From: Pseudomonadota bacterium
GTDB taxonomy: Bacteria; Pseudomonadota; Gammaproteobacteria; Xanthomonadales; Xanthomonadaceae
Length of the DNA: 22,048 bases
Assembly (NCBI GenBank): GCA_023395465.1
Contig: JAEWZE010000044.1
Coordinates: 1 to 22,048, forward strand
Reading direction: 5' to 3'
This document shows positions 21,962-22,048 of the stretch, one piece after another (position 1 is the first letter of the stretch; each line of letters starts with the position of its first letter). The notes beneath the pieces were generated by a model that was not told the origin of the DNA, did no database searches, and was given only the letters and a program-made list of their open reading frames with translations. A program made the position numbers and the translations under genes.

Positions 21962-22048
21962 GGGCCCTGCTGCGCTGCGCCTGCGCGCTCGTCCTGCTGG
22001 CCGCCAGCGCGCTGCAGGCGCAGGCGGTCGAGCGCATCGAGTCCTACG
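21958..22048 (+). CDS. Start of exported envelope protein, probably DUF2207 (cut by window edge)
   Basis: A GTG overlapping the lemA stop opens a frame of 30 codons to the window end: MRALLRCACALVLLAASALQ, then AQAVERIESY. This is a clear Sec-type signal peptide with cleavage near AQA, followed by 'ERIESY', which resembles the mature start of DUF2207 membrane proteins that commonly follow lemA. With so few residues the family call is an inference; a TPM-domain protein is the main alternative, but its usual N-terminus differs. Confidence 0.55.
   Translation, partial: MRALLRCACALVLLAASALQAQAVERIESY

Overview
The window is very GC-rich, densely coded chromosomal DNA. Its gene content and families (Tat-exported TldD pairs, DUF4159 next to moxR, DUF885 lipopeptidase, NTT-like MFS carrier, DUF4019, LemA) suggest a gammaproteobacterium of the Xanthomonadaceae/Lysobacteraceae type (Lysobacter, Luteimonas or a relative). 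This placement rests on gene content and style, not on a marker gene. No rRNA, tRNA, CRISPR array, transposase or phage gene was seen.

Left part (1-8624, all minus strand, read right to left): two tandem paralogous TldD metalloproteases with Tat signals, one TldE/PmbA-type partner without a signal, a DUF4159 protein with a Tat-like leader, then moxR (AAA+ ATPase), a DUF58 protein with a von Willebrand-type metal site, and the N-terminus of a BatA-type membrane protein cut by the window edge. TldD/TldE act as a heterodimeric peptidase in known cases. MoxR/DUF58/BatA is a chaperone-like ATPase module working at the membrane. Together they look like one envelope-directed proteolysis and quality-control locus. 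A 597-bp non-coding gap between the DUF4159 gene and moxR holds two large nested inverted-repeat elements.

Middle (8625-8786) is a compact divergent regulatory region: near-identical mirrored -10 regions flank a 10+10 bp dyad. Half of that dyad lies in a 20-bp box that recurs upstream of the second tldD. To the right (plus strand) lie a DUF885 zinc-peptidase lipoprotein, an AraC-type regulator, a VOC/glyoxalase-fold protein overlapping a DUF72 TIM-barrel protein, a Tat-lipoprotein aldo/keto reductase, and an NTT-like MFS carrier.

Right part: a minus-strand pair (EamA exporter and an 80-aa conserved-looking small protein) is divergent from a LysR regulator, with repeated TTGTG/CACAA half-sites between them. 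Next come a second EamA transporter, a sigma-70-family factor translationally coupled to a four-helix membrane protein (candidate anti-sigma), an unknown lipoprotein, a convergent DUF4019 secreted protein, lemA, and the first 30 codons of the next envelope gene (probably DUF2207).
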